Positions 1 through 11,065 of a DNA stretch of 64,000 nucleotides are shown piece by piece (position 1 is the stretch's first letter; the number at the start of each line of letters is the position of its first letter). The notes under the pieces were generated by a model, which was given only the letters and a program-made list of their open reading frames with translations, was not told the origin of the DNA and ran no database searches. The position numbers and the translations under genes were made by a program. This DNA comes from Albifimbria verrucaria (taxonomy: Eukaryota > Ascomycota > Sordariomycetes > Hypocreales > Stachybotryaceae): positions 40,519 to 104,518 of the forward strand of contig JAHREC010000036.1 of assembly GCA_020081605.1 (NCBI GenBank). The letters are read 5' to 3'.

Positions 1-477
1 TTCTGACGATGCCCGCTCGTCTAAGGTCGGCTTGAGGAACTTCCCATAGTCGATTTGCTGCACGGAAACTTCTTGGTGTAACTCTGTGTGATCCAGGAAA
101 GTAGACTGCCTTTTACCCTTGCTCCAGAGTTGAACTAGCAGTATATCCGGTCCATCGCTGCCCTTTCTGAATTGGAAAACATGGCCTGGGTCTGCGGCGA
201 TTCTGCGAAAATAGCCGAGGCGACACAATTTGTACAAAGACTCAACAATGGCTCGAACAAGCTGTTAAAATTAATAAGTGCTTGTACTAAGCTTATGCCC
301 TGTACCAACCGTATTGCTGAGGATGAGGTCGTCACAGAACTTCCAACCCTCTCTTTTTGATGTCGTGAACTGGAAACCATTTTGTTCCATCTCCTGGATA
401 CGTGCCCCTACCGTTGGATCGTCTACACAATAGAATCCATCTTCAGTGAGGGCTTTCCTCACTTCTTCGATAGTCAT
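1..477 (-). CDS. unrecognised gene, 5' part, runs off window
   Basis: Two exons are proposed. Exon 1 (477 to 310) starts at an ATG and encodes 56 residues beginning MTIEEVRKALTEDGF. A 48-bp intron (309 to 262) has a GTTGGT donor and a TTTTAACAG acceptor. Exon 2 (261 down to the edge) stays open in phase and encodes residues such as IVESLYKLCRLGYFRRI and ILLVQLWSKGKRQS. The VQLW..G segment is reminiscent of a large family of fungal hypothetical proteins, but I cannot name a function. The donor is weak, so the exact splice is uncertain. The joint reading frame with no stop to the window edge supports a real, incomplete gene. Confidence 0.5.
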
Positions 478-1641
478 TGTTGGTGGCTGCAAATGTGGCA
501 GATAGTCCTGCTGAGAGAATCCCGTTCGTGGTGCTGTCACTCTTGGTAACCCCGCATGATGTGGAGGGTTGTGAATCACGAATCTGTGATTATCCCTCGT
601 ACGTAAAGAGGATCTTTTCATTGGATAGCTTGGACCAAACCCCACCTTTATTCCATCTTGCTTGCCCCTCTTTCCCGAAGGGCCTTAGTGGCTACAAACT
701 GACAAGGTCTTGTGATAGTGCTCTGAGAAATCACGAAATTGTGATTCCAAGTTCCACAAGGGTAGGTGGTGCGGCATGTGACAAATCGTGTGTTGCCAAA
801 GGGTCGGTTGGATTGACGAGTCCATACATACAGGCTAATTTGGCTAATTTTCACTGGAATTCACACTTTACAGCCCTGTCAATTCGTTGGTGCAGCATAA
901 GTAAAGTAATGCCTGCCGATTGACAACGGCACTCTGCCCTGATACGCATCCGGCCACCGCCCGTCCTATCATAGACTTCGCGACACCCCTTCAGCATGCA
1001 CCGCATGACTCAATCGTGCTCGCCCAAGCTCGAATACCTTGGTACAAAGCCAATCGTTCTACAAAGTATAGACTGATGTATCATATCCTCCTTGGTTATA
1101 AAAGAGCTGTTTAACCAAGCAATCTCAAAAGTCCAGTAAATCTACCCACAGAAATAGAGAAACAAAGAAAGTCAACTAAACCGCAACGAACTTCAATTTA
1201 AGCATTGAGTTATTGCTGCTTCATGTGAGTGCTGTCTCTCCGTTCACAATAGCTGTTCTGACTGGACGCCAGACAATGGAGCCATTTGTCAATTTCTCAT
1301 CCGACAGCGTCTACGCAACGTGTCTCGCTATCTCATGTGATGGCAAAGTCAAAAGGGTGAAAAATGTCCCAAATGTGGCATGGAGCGCACTACTTGAGAT
1401 GGTGTTCCGACTTAGTATTGGGCTTATTATGTAGTTCGATGTTCGGGGTTCAATAATGGAGACTATCCACACTCATTCCACATGCCAACTTGTAACTAAA
1501 GATTAGTTTGGAATCTTATGGCTATTCTCCGGGAAACTCTGGCGTTTAAAGTCATCTCCCTGTGTTATATAATCATTAGGACAGGCCTAGTTATCCAAGG
1601 GCTCACCCCTCCTTCCCCACTACACTCATTTCTCGTCAATA
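478..1641. other. intergenic, no supported gene
   Basis: Upstream region of the edge gene and of the APH gene. Several open frames overlap on both strands (for example 477-923 plus) but show no recognisable domain, signal peptide or splice context. A TATA-like stretch (ggttataaaag) lies near 1095. Confidence 0.4.
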
Positions 1642-2860
1642 ATGGAGCCGCCAATTACCTGGACCGTCTTGAACGTAGCCCGACACTCTGCGGAGGATTG
1701 CCTTGCCAAAGTCAACTGGACACAACTCTGTTCAAGAGCCTCACGACTCTATCATAATAAACAGTGCATGGTACTTGACCAGACAACTACGGGCCTGAAC
1801 CATGTGGTTCGTCTGATTGAATTCCAAGATGGTACTCGCTGGGTGGTCAAAATTCCTTTGCATTATAACAAGCATGATAAGAGTGGACGTGCCTTTGGGT
1901 TGGGTGTCGAGGCAGATGTGACCAGACTGCTTGGGAGATAACTAGAGCTGTCCCTATGATTTTCGACTGCGAGGTCACGGCAGACAATCCGGTGGGCGTG
2001 CCCTTTATTCTCATGGAATTTCTTCCTGGAAATACTGCAATGGATAGTCTGGGGGTTGGGACGTTCACCATGGTATTATTCCCCATGAGCACCGCCCTGA
2101 TTTTTATAGATCTATCGCTCAGATACAGGTAAGATCAACTCCTCTCTACTAAGGAGCATGTGACGATTGCTTACGACTGCTTCAGGTCGAAGTGGCTTCT
2201 GTGCGCTTCTCAAAAATTGGAATCGTTACCCGTAATGAAAGCGGTTACGATATTGGACCATTTCCAGATATTGGCGGGCCTTTTGAAAATGCCCATTCTT
2301 TCTTCGTGGCATGGGCACAGCATGTGAAGTTTCCATCTCGATCCCTCGATATGTTGGCACAAACTTTCAATCAGGGTCATCAAAACTACATTGAGGAATT
2401 AAGTGTATCTATCGCCCAATTTCCACAGCAACTCACACAACTTCTATCGGAGCGTAAGGCTTTGACGCCAGGGCCATTTCCCGTCTGCCACAATGATCTC
2501 ATGCATAGCAACATTATCGTCAATAAAGCCTTTAAGGTACTCGGCATCATCGACTGGGAGAGTGCATGCACTTTGCCCTGGGAGCTTATGGAGTATCCAT
2601 TATTCCTTGATACACTCCCTCGAGCATTTAGCATGCCAGAAAAGTACGACGAAAAGGGTCTTCCCTTGGACATCGAAACAAAGGAGTGCTGGCAGGATCG
2701 TGATACCTACTTGAACATGGTGCGAGAGGCAGAGACTGGCGATCATCGACTGTCTGAGAGTCTGGAGAAATGGAAGGATCTCGCCTATGTAGTTCGAGCT
2801 TTTAAATTAGGCAAACTAGGGTTTTACAACAGAGTGCTTGATGCTTGCCGCCGAGGTTAG
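1642..2860 (+). pseudogene. APH-family kinase (aminoglycoside phosphotransferase fold), frameshifted
   Basis: Fungal APH-domain proteins are kinase-like phosphotransferases of mostly unknown substrate. The N-terminal part (from ATG 1642) has the strand and lysine region DGTRWVVKIP. A middle segment contains NPVGVPFILMEFLPGN, typical of the family. The C-terminal part has the catalytic loop HNDLMHSNIIV (HxDxxxxN) and the metal-binding IDWESA. A 57-bp intron (2129-2185, GTAAGA...TTCAG) joins ..AQIQ to VEVASVRF. The reading frame breaks twice: at the GGG run 1933-1935 and at the GGGGG run 2051-2055. Each break is consistent with one missing G, after which the homologous frame resumes. With those two bases the protein would be near full length (about 385 residues) with its catalytic residues present. 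It is therefore either a recent pseudogene or a sequencing artefact. Confidence 0.8.
2129..2185 (+). other. spliceosomal intron in APH gene
   Basis: 57 bp, donor GTAAGA, acceptor TTCAG, branch-like gcttacgac near the 3' end. Phase fits the family sequence on both sides. Confidence 0.7.
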
Positions 2861-3083
2861 CATCTCGCACAGCCCTATATTGCTTAACCATCAAATCGTA
2901 TAATAGAAACTTGCCAATGGGGTGAAGTCCATACAATTCTTGCCTGTTGAACTCTAACAGACCAGAGTAATCTTTGATAGCATGCAATAAGACACTATCT
3001 CGGTAGGCAGTTTGAACTTACGCACAAGCGACCTTATGCAGATCAGCGCGCATGGAACAATTAGATAAACCCATGTAAGGATA
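2861..3083. other. intergenic
   Basis: Short spacer between the APH gene and the MITE; ends with the TA at 3082-3083 that flanks the element. No gene seen. Confidence 0.5.
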
Positions 3084-3339
3084 TCTCCTCGAGTCCGGTA
3101 AGGCACAGACTAAGTAGCAAACGTGGAAATCAATCAACTGGAACCGGATAAAAACTAGACACATAGAAGGTCTAGTTAATTGGCAGATGATAGATGTACC
3201 AGCGTTGCCCCTTGCTACAGATAGCTACATTATGATGATCATTATCAACGCGTAGCTTTGAAGTTGCGTTATGTACTGACGTATGACTAAGACGTTATGG
3301 GGCTTCTACTTACGTTGTGCCTTACTGGACTCAAGGAGA
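3084..3339 (-). mobile_element. MITE, full-length copy A (256 bp, TIRs, TA target-site duplication)
   Basis: The ends are inverted repeats of about 25 bp: left tctcctcgagtccggtaag, right cttactggactcaaggaga. TA dinucleotides flank both sides (3082-3083 and 3340-3341). The interior matches, in opposite orientation, the element at 38419-38676, including a shared block around ctagacacatagaaggtctag and ends of the same length class. It has no coding capacity. The TA duplication and short TIRs fit a Tc1/mariner-type MITE (family knowledge); the parent transposase is not in the window. Confidence 0.8.
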
Positions 3340-4765
3340 TACTGCAGTACATATACACCACGCTCAATTGCGCGAGTGCATAGCGAGCTCGGGACGACCG
3401 GCGATATACAAGAGGGGACGATGATTCCTCTTTGCTAGGAAACGAGATACAGGTTGCCTTCCATGGTTTCCATATTTGAGAGCCATATTTAACCATTACC
3501 CGCAGGTCAATAGGCATGTGTGGGCCGGGTAATTCCTCTGAGATTTCGAAACTCAACTTAATGAAAATCCTGCGTGTTACAGATGATAGGTCGTTAATGA
3601 GTACTGTCAGACGCCTTACTGAACCCTCTTGTTATGTCGCCTGGTCGTTGCCTTGCCGCTTGTGGCTCAGGGGGCGGGGAGTGCTTTGTCCACTCTCTTC
3701 CCTTTCGATCTAGTTCGCTGCTCGTTTTGCCTCTGTCGCCTCTGCGGCCTCTGCGAGCGAAAGCTCTCACTTACCATGGGGAGTCCCCAAAGACAGTTCT
3801 ATGGCCTGACAATATTTTTGGGTAGTTTTCAATCCCTTTGATATTCCTGAAGAATGATGGAAGTCCCAAAAGCAACCAAGACACACCCAACACGAAAGCT
3901 CAGAATTCCAAATATCAAATTTGTGTTTTTGTCTTGAGCTGAAGGGGTTAAAGCCGTCGCTACCAAGCAAAGGATAGCCCTTATCTAACCACCGATCTCG
4001 CCAGGGAAGAGACAGCGATGGTGTAGGGTATGGAACGAAAGTGATAAAAATAGTGATTTGCTTGCCTCTGAGGGGCTTCTTCGGGATTTAGCTGGCTTGA
4101 CAACCCAAAATCGTCTCTCCCCATCAAGCTTTTAACCCTATTCCAGATGTCAATAGGTTTGCACAAATCCGGAGCCATCATCGACTAGACTCTGGCTGTT
4201 TCAGCGACGCACTACGTGAAATCGACTTCTCCCACCCGCGGGAAGATGACAATAGAGCCTGCTCATTATGCGAATGGCCTAGCTACCCTAGAGTATGCGT
4301 TAAATTCCAGTGAAGGTCTAGGGTAGGAATTCATGACACCCATGACACATACGCCGACCACAAGCCAAAAATTCCCTTGACCCTTCAGATCTAGCGGGTG
4401 TCCCTAGCTAAAGCGTCAGCTTGGACTGCTGGATGGCTAGTATTATGCTAAATCTATGGGGTCTATGACCCATAAAACACTTGCATCAAAGGCAAGAAAC
4501 CCCTCGCCATCCAGCCAAACATGGTAATTCTCACTCGATGTTGTGGTGATCAATGGTCTCCCACTTCTCTGTCTTTTTACGTGACCCAACCTCTGTGGCC
4601 AATACCTAGGCCTCCAAGAGATGTACGAAGTACCATGTAAAACAGCAGAGTATTACTAAGGAGAGAAGAGAGAAGAGGGATGATCCCTGTTTGAGACGCA
4701 AATGGGCCACGCCCATCACAATTCGACCACTCGGGGATCCGGTTCATGCATGCTTCTACCTCCGG
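3340..4765. other. intergenic, no supported gene
   Basis: Short ORFs on both strands (for example minus 3767-3970 and 3981-4181) have no recognisable domain or splice context. Nothing else stands out. Confidence 0.35.
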
Positions 4766-4803
4766 CCTCCCTCCTTCCCTCCTTCCCTCCTTCCCTCCCT
4801 GTC
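4766..4803 (+). repeat. CCTT-type microsatellite
   Basis: Repeated cctt/ccctt units (tccctccttccctccttccc) on a pyrimidine-only strand. It makes long spurious ORFs on both strands. Confidence 0.8.
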
Positions 4804-4977
4804 CCCCATTCTGATTCGTGGATGGCTGCCTTATCGTTGGTATGCTTGCTAGGCGCAGGAGGGAGGAAATTATTGTGCCTGGGTTTGATCACAGTTTCCA
4901 GTTTTTCTTTTATTATCGATGCAACCTGCAAGTCAGGAGGCGGGCTTGGTTGGATTTGGATCTCTGACGCGAGGACC

Positions 4978-5013
4978 TCGTGTGTGTGTGCGTGTGCGTG
5001 TATGTGTGTGTGG
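4978..5013 (+). repeat. TG dinucleotide microsatellite
   Basis: Interrupted (TG)n tract with CG and TA interruptions. Confidence 0.85.
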
Positions 5014-6063
5014 CAACCAACGGAACTGAACACCTGGAAAAGGATAGACTTCATGTGTGTCGCGCTAACCATATCAAGCCTGCTAGAAACGGCAAATGGT
5101 GTGGAGCACCCATACTAGCGCCAAAGTCGAAAGTTGCTCATCAACCACTCATGCAGCGCAAGGTGGCTGAAAGAGGGAACGTCTGTAGTTCAAATTGATG
5201 CAGAATCGACGCTCAGGGTGGCGTAAGCTCGCGACGTGTACCGTGCTTTTAAGATGGTGGTGGGGTGGGTGTAGATGTCTAGGACACAGGCTCACCCATC
5301 ACATAATCCTTGTCTGTCTGACCCCCAGCTCGCTGGTGGCTACCAACCGACGACATGCCCAAACATGATGATTGCCTGAGGCTCCAGCCAGCTAGCCAGC
5401 CGGCCGCCCCTCCTCCATTTATCCTACTCTGTACTACGACTTTGTACCGAGCTGGCCCCTTTACACATCAGCAAGACCCAGTCCCCTCCCGCTCCGATCA
5501 GCTTAGAGCAAAAGCATGTAGCGGATTCTGCTTCAGTCAGTATAGTATCATGATGAGATATGAAGAAATGCCAGAGCAGAGAGAGGATGTGATGATGTAC
5601 CGCAACGCTCATTCCATCCTGCTGCAGTGCCTGCCGGCCGAAGCCATGACCTTTCGCATCCAACCAGTCGCATGCTACCCTACCTCACATACCTGCTGCA
5701 CTGACTCGTTTGCTCCTTGAAGATCCTTCATGCGCTGGATTCATCTTGCAACCCACCCACCTTTAGTTTCTTGGCCTATGCAAACAGCCTGTCCTTCTTG
5801 TCCAACAACCTACGACATCCCGTTGTTGTCAACTTGAGGAATGTACTAGAGCTAAACTTGTTGGGTGCGTGGTACTCTGAAACGGCCAGGCGTTTGGCAG
5901 TGTGGCTATTTGGGAATGTCTGCGTGTACGAACCCAGTACGAAGTCAGAAGCACCATGTTGAGCATTTGGGTGGTTTGCATTAGTTTACCTACCACACTG
6001 TAGTCAATACGGTAACGTGAGCCTTTCCCGTAGAGGTAAACCAAGCGGAAAGCCGGATGGGCT
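5014..6063. other. intergenic, no supported gene
   Basis: Open frames such as plus 5355-5720 have low-complexity composition and no family resemblance. No RNA gene or repeat recognised. Confidence 0.35.
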
Positions 6064-6696
6064 CTAGGGTATGCCATAGGTAACGTCAACAGCATCGTCA
6101 AGGGCCCCTAAGAGTGCCTCCGGCGGCGATTGCATCGAGCTGGTCTCGCTACGCTCGATATCACGGATATTAGGGCCTGCGGCAGCCGGATCAACAGCAT
6201 TGTCAGAATCGTCACGGTCATCAGGACTCAATGCAGCCAGGTTAGCACTATCGTCAAAGGGCTCAAGGCTCAAAGCAGGCGGCGGACTAAAGAGCACCTA
6301 GAGCACATCACCAAACAAACAAAAAAAAAAAAATTAAAAATAAAAATACATATTGATCTTTGACCAACAGCCGACTGCGATATGTCTCCCGACCAGTGGC
6401 TGATAAAACGGGTAGGCCCAAACTTAATTGTACTCTCATCAAGTAGCAAAACGAAGCTGCTTTAGGCGTCTTCCACTCGAACACTTCCTGCACTTCACTC
6501 GTTCTTTTGCTTTGCTTACCTTTAGTGAACACCGGGGCATGCCATAGGCAACCTCAGCAGCAATGCCAAGGGCCCCGTCGTCTACTCACTTGACATGCGA
6601 ATTCCATTTTCGGCCCTGCTTCTGCGCTGAGCCATTTGACAGCCACTCAAAGACGTCGAGTGGCTGTGATAGATCGATCAGGGACCTTGATGGCAT
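6064..6696 (-). pseudogene. fragmentary coding remnant with an internal repeat
   Basis: A coding-like exon starts at ATG 6696 (MPSRSLIDLSQPLDVFEW) and runs into a GTGAGT donor at 6589. A second coding-like block (6297 to 6064) opens after a CTCTAG acceptor, is acidic and Ala/Asp rich, and ends GALDDAVDVTYGIP then stop. Just after the first exon the sequence GALGIAAEVAYGMP is readable at 6576-6537, so the terminal motif occurs twice about 470 bp apart. I could not find a splice path joining the blocks in phase. The SQPLDV segment loosely recalls fungal DDE endonucleases, but this is too short to assign. Confidence 0.35.
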
Positions 6697-7328
6697 GTTC
6701 ACTTCCATTTGAGAGGCTACTTAAGTAGCCCGTAAAACTTATCTATCTTGAACGAAACGTCCCCTCCTGAGATTGCCATTGATGCTTTGGTTCGGTGTAG
6801 GCTAATAATTCAGCTTCGCCTTATAGCCGCCTGTGTTTTGGTCAATGAAACAAAGAGACCCTCATTGGCAGCCGTGAAGTTAGTTGCGCCAAGGGTTGAC
6901 TTGTTACAAGCGACATTAGTCACCTTAAAGATTACCTGAGCTGGTGTCAAGGAAACATATCCATTCAATACGCGCTTTATAGTTAATTTAATGAATCGAA
7001 TGATAGCTTTTAGTGCTTCCCAAATTTCTACCCCTTGTGCAAGCGCACTTGAAGCCTCCTGGACTGCGTGACTGTGACATGTGTGATACAGTGGAGACGG
7101 GATAACGGGATTGAGGCCAATACCAAATATAATCTTTAACAGAGGACTAAAACCTTACAACCATTAAGGCTTTGATCAAGTCGTGCTATTTGGTTTCTCG
7201 CTGTAAGAGGGGAGGTGGACCACTAGAGCAGTGACTGGCCTTCGTTTCCTGCCATTGCGGCTCGTTGCTGCTATTGCAATCGACCTTCTTCCAGGCATCC
7301 ATCATCTTTTCTTCATAAGACGTTTCCA
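6697..7328. other. intergenic, no supported gene
   Basis: Moderately AT-rich. Only short overlapping ORFs, none with recognisable features. Confidence 0.35.
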
Positions 7329-7595
7329 TTACCTCAATTCTGTAGAAGGTACGTGCATGGATGCGTTCCTCGTGATAACCCTGCGTCGCTCATCTCCGGG
7401 TTTATATTTAGTCCAGCAAATCATGCAGTAGTTTTCCTCGCCATTCTTATATGTCGCAAGATAGCTCCCATCATCCTGCTTTTGTGAAGTCGGAACCCAT
7501 GTTCCATTGTAATGCGTATTTATCCAGTTTGATGCACACTTGGAGACTTCGTAAGTATGAAAGAGTACAGAGGCAGAGAACATCTTACACTGCAA
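7329..7595 (-). CDS. possible exon of a small Cys-containing hypothetical protein
   Basis: Open frame of up to 88 codons ending at a TAA at 7329-7331. The middle is protein-like: CASNWINTHYNGTWVPT, GSYLATYKNGEENYCMICW. It has an N-glycosylation sequon (NGT) and four cysteines in the central part. There is no ATG upstream in frame; an acceptor-like CTTACGAAG suggests this is a terminal exon whose start lies upstream, where I found no convincing signal-peptide exon. Not recognised; it could be a secreted protein, but that is speculation. Confidence 0.3.
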   Translation of the reverse strand: MQCKMFSASVLFHTYEVSKCASNWINTHYNGTWVPTSQKQDDGSYLATYKNGEENYCMICWTKYKPGDERRRVITRNASMHVPSTELR

Positions 7596-7679
7596 GGGAA
7601 CATATTTTGCACAACAGTTATATCTGTCTTGGGAGTAACTACGATACGACTCATCTTTGTCGTGGAGCCTAGTGTAAGT

Positions 7680-8330
7680 CGAGATGGTTTTTAGTGAGGT
7701 CGGTTATGCAAACGAACAAAGGTTCAACGGTGGGATATACTGCGTACTTATAGATAATCGATCACTGGGGTGGGCTGACCCATACAACTACTTCCTCCCT
7801 GCTTCCAATCTTGACTTTAGGTGGCGGCCTTCTGGTTATACGTCAGCCGCAGAGAGGGAGTTTCATCACCGCTGCAGGGTTTTGATGTTACAGTATCTTT
7901 GCAGTCTGAAGAGCTCGCGGCCGGCATGCCTCTGAAGCCAGGACCTGGTGTGAGTGATAGGCCAACAAGGGATACGAGGCATATGGGGTTGCTATTTTCC
8001 GCCTATCACGCCTATCATGAGATCATGAAAGATACGTGGCACCCCATACTCTCCAACTAGAAGGTGGAGTAGACGTATGTACGTATGTCTTGGAAACGTG
8101 CATCCATGCCACACTGGCCAGGGTGCGGAGTGCTCCGGCCATTTGCAGGTGAGGCTGCAGGACCCTGCACCCTCTCTAGGTCTCCTCACGTAGGGCATGG
8201 GTTAAGCAATGATTTGCCAATGTGTTTAAAAGTTTGTTTAATGTCTTTGCCTTATAGGGTGATACACATTGAAGATCGCGAATGAGGTGGCTACTTACAT
8301 CATGGAGACTTGATGCCAATCTGAGCAGTA
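7680..8330. other. no supported gene
   Basis: Overlapping ORFs on both strands (7684-7935 plus, 7992-8198 minus) without domains. Confidence 0.35.
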
Positions 8331-10700
8331 TTGAACAAAGCATCCAGCAACCCTGACACCACTAGAGAGAGTATAGGTATTGAAGCTGCTTATCAGCGGA
8401 GGGGGTGCGGTGGTGTACTGGAACAGCAATGCTTGTTCCAAGCCCTACGACAATTGCCGATCCAGCCAATGAAAGTCTGCCAACAACTAGGCGAGCAAAG
8501 AGACAGCAACAGGTCGGCCACAAAATCAGCTACCCCTGACAACCGTCTCGTATTCATCCAGTCGAATGTCAGCTCCTTGCTGCACTCACTCGTTCGCTTC
8601 AATCCAGCAGGCAACAGTCCGCTTCTAACGTGCCTTGATGTGGTTAGCGCCGCGATCTCAGCAGGTTCACCTCCTACGCCCGCCCCATCCTTCTCATCCC
8701 ACCGACCAGCTACAGATCTTCCATCGTTTTCCCCTTTGAAATCCCCAAACCAGTCCATCCATCCACGGTACCAGGGCCGAACGTGCCTCCGCTGGCTGTG
8801 GTGCAATGCAGTCAACGACTAATATCTTCTTGCCATGCCCACTCGCCGTGGCAGAGGCATAGGGCCGCCTCTCCTGTCAACTCACTTTTGGCATTGTTTT
8901 TCTGTTCCCTTTGCCATCGAGGAGTATGACTCGAAGCATCAGCATTGCCAGTGAAATCTGCCACTGAAATTTGCTGCCACAATCTGCGTCCTTGTCGTAC
9001 ATGCGCATCAGGTTCATCGGTAGGATTCGACGTGATCGTCAAGACTCCTTCGCTGATTTCGACACCGCCACGCGTGTCAGGCACCTAGGTGATTATCAAC
9101 CCTCGTGTCCCCAGTGATAACGACAACAGCTTCGCCTCTATCTAGCTGCCAAGCACTACGTCTCGACTTCGACGAACCCATCCGACAGCAAGCCCCAGCC
9201 GACGAGGCTACTCCAGCCGGGAATCAACACCATTCCGGCCATCGTCGCCGTCTGCCCTCTTCGGCACCGAACGAGCTACCACGAGCGAGCCAACAGAGAT
9301 GGGGACCATACAGTGAACCATAACGTCCTTCCATCACCATTACCTGCTGTTACTTGATAGCATTTTCCATTTGCCCTCAACGGCCGGCTGCTCCTTACCA
9401 CCCTCTCCTTTGAAATCCGTCGAGCTCTGCTACTCCTCGAGTGCGAGGCCGAATTTAGGCTCCTTGTCTCTGGATCAGGAGTAGAGGTTTTGCGGGCAGC
9501 CGGGCAGCCGGGCACAGGTGATGCTGCACATGGACTACGACACAGGACCAATTCGACCAAGTGCCTCATTCTAAGCTCTTGGATATAACTAGCAGTCTCT
9601 GCTCTCGAACTGGGAGCAACTCAAGGGAACCGCGCAGACGTACGTTCAGGAATCCGTCTCGTATTGTTTATGGGCCTTAAGTCTTCCCAACATCCGCCGC
9701 GACTTGGTGGACGGGTACGCGAACGGTACGCGGACGGTACAGCCTGCTTGGAAGTTCTGTCAACTATCACCATGGCTCTGGGATACTGTAACAAGTGCCT
9801 GGGATTCCGGGTGAAGATGGCCAGCTTATGCCTTTTCCTTCCGAGATGGCGAAGCCGAGTATCAGGAGACTCGAGTCGAAAACCATTCTTTTCCAAAGCA
9901 CTGGGAAATTGTCAAAAGAACCGGTTGACTGAACCACTACGACGGTGGTGGAATCTGAGCCAGGAACGCAGTCAAGGCAACTAGAAGAAATGCCCCTGAC
10001 CATGGCGGCATCCTCCTGCTTAGGTGAAAATGGGTTAACCAACATCAACCACTCCGATCGTTGCAGGCTCGGAGCAAAGGAGCTGACGACGAAGAAGATG
10101 ACGTTTCCGAATGTTATTCAATGTGGATCTAACGAAACAACAACTCTCCTTCGTCACATTAAGCGAGAAGCGATTATGGCTGAGTAACTCATCATGACGA
10201 CGATAACATACCTCCTTGATTTGGATGGACTGGTACGATTCAAGTCCGTCAATTCAACTCGAAGGAGAGTCGACCAAAGGAAACCCGACTGAAGAAGACT
10301 CGACCACGCAGACTCGATCTTGCCCCAAGCGCTCAACCGTCAGCCAAAGAAGCGACAACAGCGAAAGACAGTGGAACGCATCGCTTCTACTATCCCAACC
10401 TCTGCGAAGCCTACCACAACAACAGCTGGGAGTTTTAGGCTGACTTCATCTTCGGCAGCAGCCGTGATAACTTCTCGACCTCGATACGAAAGCTGCTTCG
10501 AACTCCTACGAATGCTCTGTTGTGTGATGCGAAATTTCAATACGATTGCCTAGGCAGAACCTATGGTGTAATTCGCTACTTAGGTCAACGATCCAAAGCT
10601 TTATGGGGATGGGTGTCGATGATACAACAAACTGCCGGGCGTCTCGAATGCAAACACTGCCAACATCACTGAGCGGTTCAATACCGCAGAAGCAGCGGGA
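8331..10700 (+). other. decayed or multi-exon coding-like stretch
   Basis: Coding-like text appears on the plus strand in all three frames, cut by stops. Examples are ALSLPNIRRDLVDGYANGTR near 9.67 kb, AYAFSFRDGEAEYQETR near 9.82 kb and CDAKFQYDCLGRTYGVIRYL near 10.53 kb. Stops such as TGA and TAG interrupt each stretch every 50-100 codons, and I see no clean intron set. This could be one degraded gene or a gene with unrecognised introns. ORFs on the opposite strand (8393-8815, 9276-9569, 9767-10048) are as long but less protein-like. No function can be assigned. Confidence 0.3.
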
Positions 10701-10968
10701 GGTCAGTAATGGCGACACAGGCTACAGTATGGGTTTTGAGATATTCTAGTTGGTATCTCATACATGCCACAGCCAAGCGAAACAATAACATCACCAGCCT
10801 TACTTTTAGATTCTTTTACGTAGGTGTTCAACCTCCCGCGCCACAACACATAATCGCTAACTATCGCGCCCACACACAACGCATTTGCGCATGCATCTTT
10901 AGTTTCATTGAACAATGTGCCACTCTGAAGCCAGGCTTGACCATCGAATATGTACCAGACCTCGAAAC

Positions 10969-11010
10969 CGAACCGAACGAAACCGAACCGAACCGAACCG
11001 AACCGAACTG
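10969..11010 (+). repeat. CCGAA pentanucleotide repeat
   Basis: Eight or so imperfect units of ccgaa(c). Followed by a GAA-type trinucleotide tract at about 11045-11065 (gaagaagaagaagaagaac). Confidence 0.85.
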
Positions 11011-11065
11011 AACCGACGCCAGAAGAATGCAAGAAGTTATCGCACGACGAAGAAGAAGAAGAAGA

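Noticed and set aside
4702..5118. Overlapping 118-138-codon ORFs on both strands
   Set aside because: They are produced by the CCTT and TG microsatellites and have no protein-like composition.
10969..11010. Possible telomeric repeat
   Set aside because: The unit is ccgaa, not TTAGGG/CCCTAA, so it is an ordinary pentanucleotide repeat.
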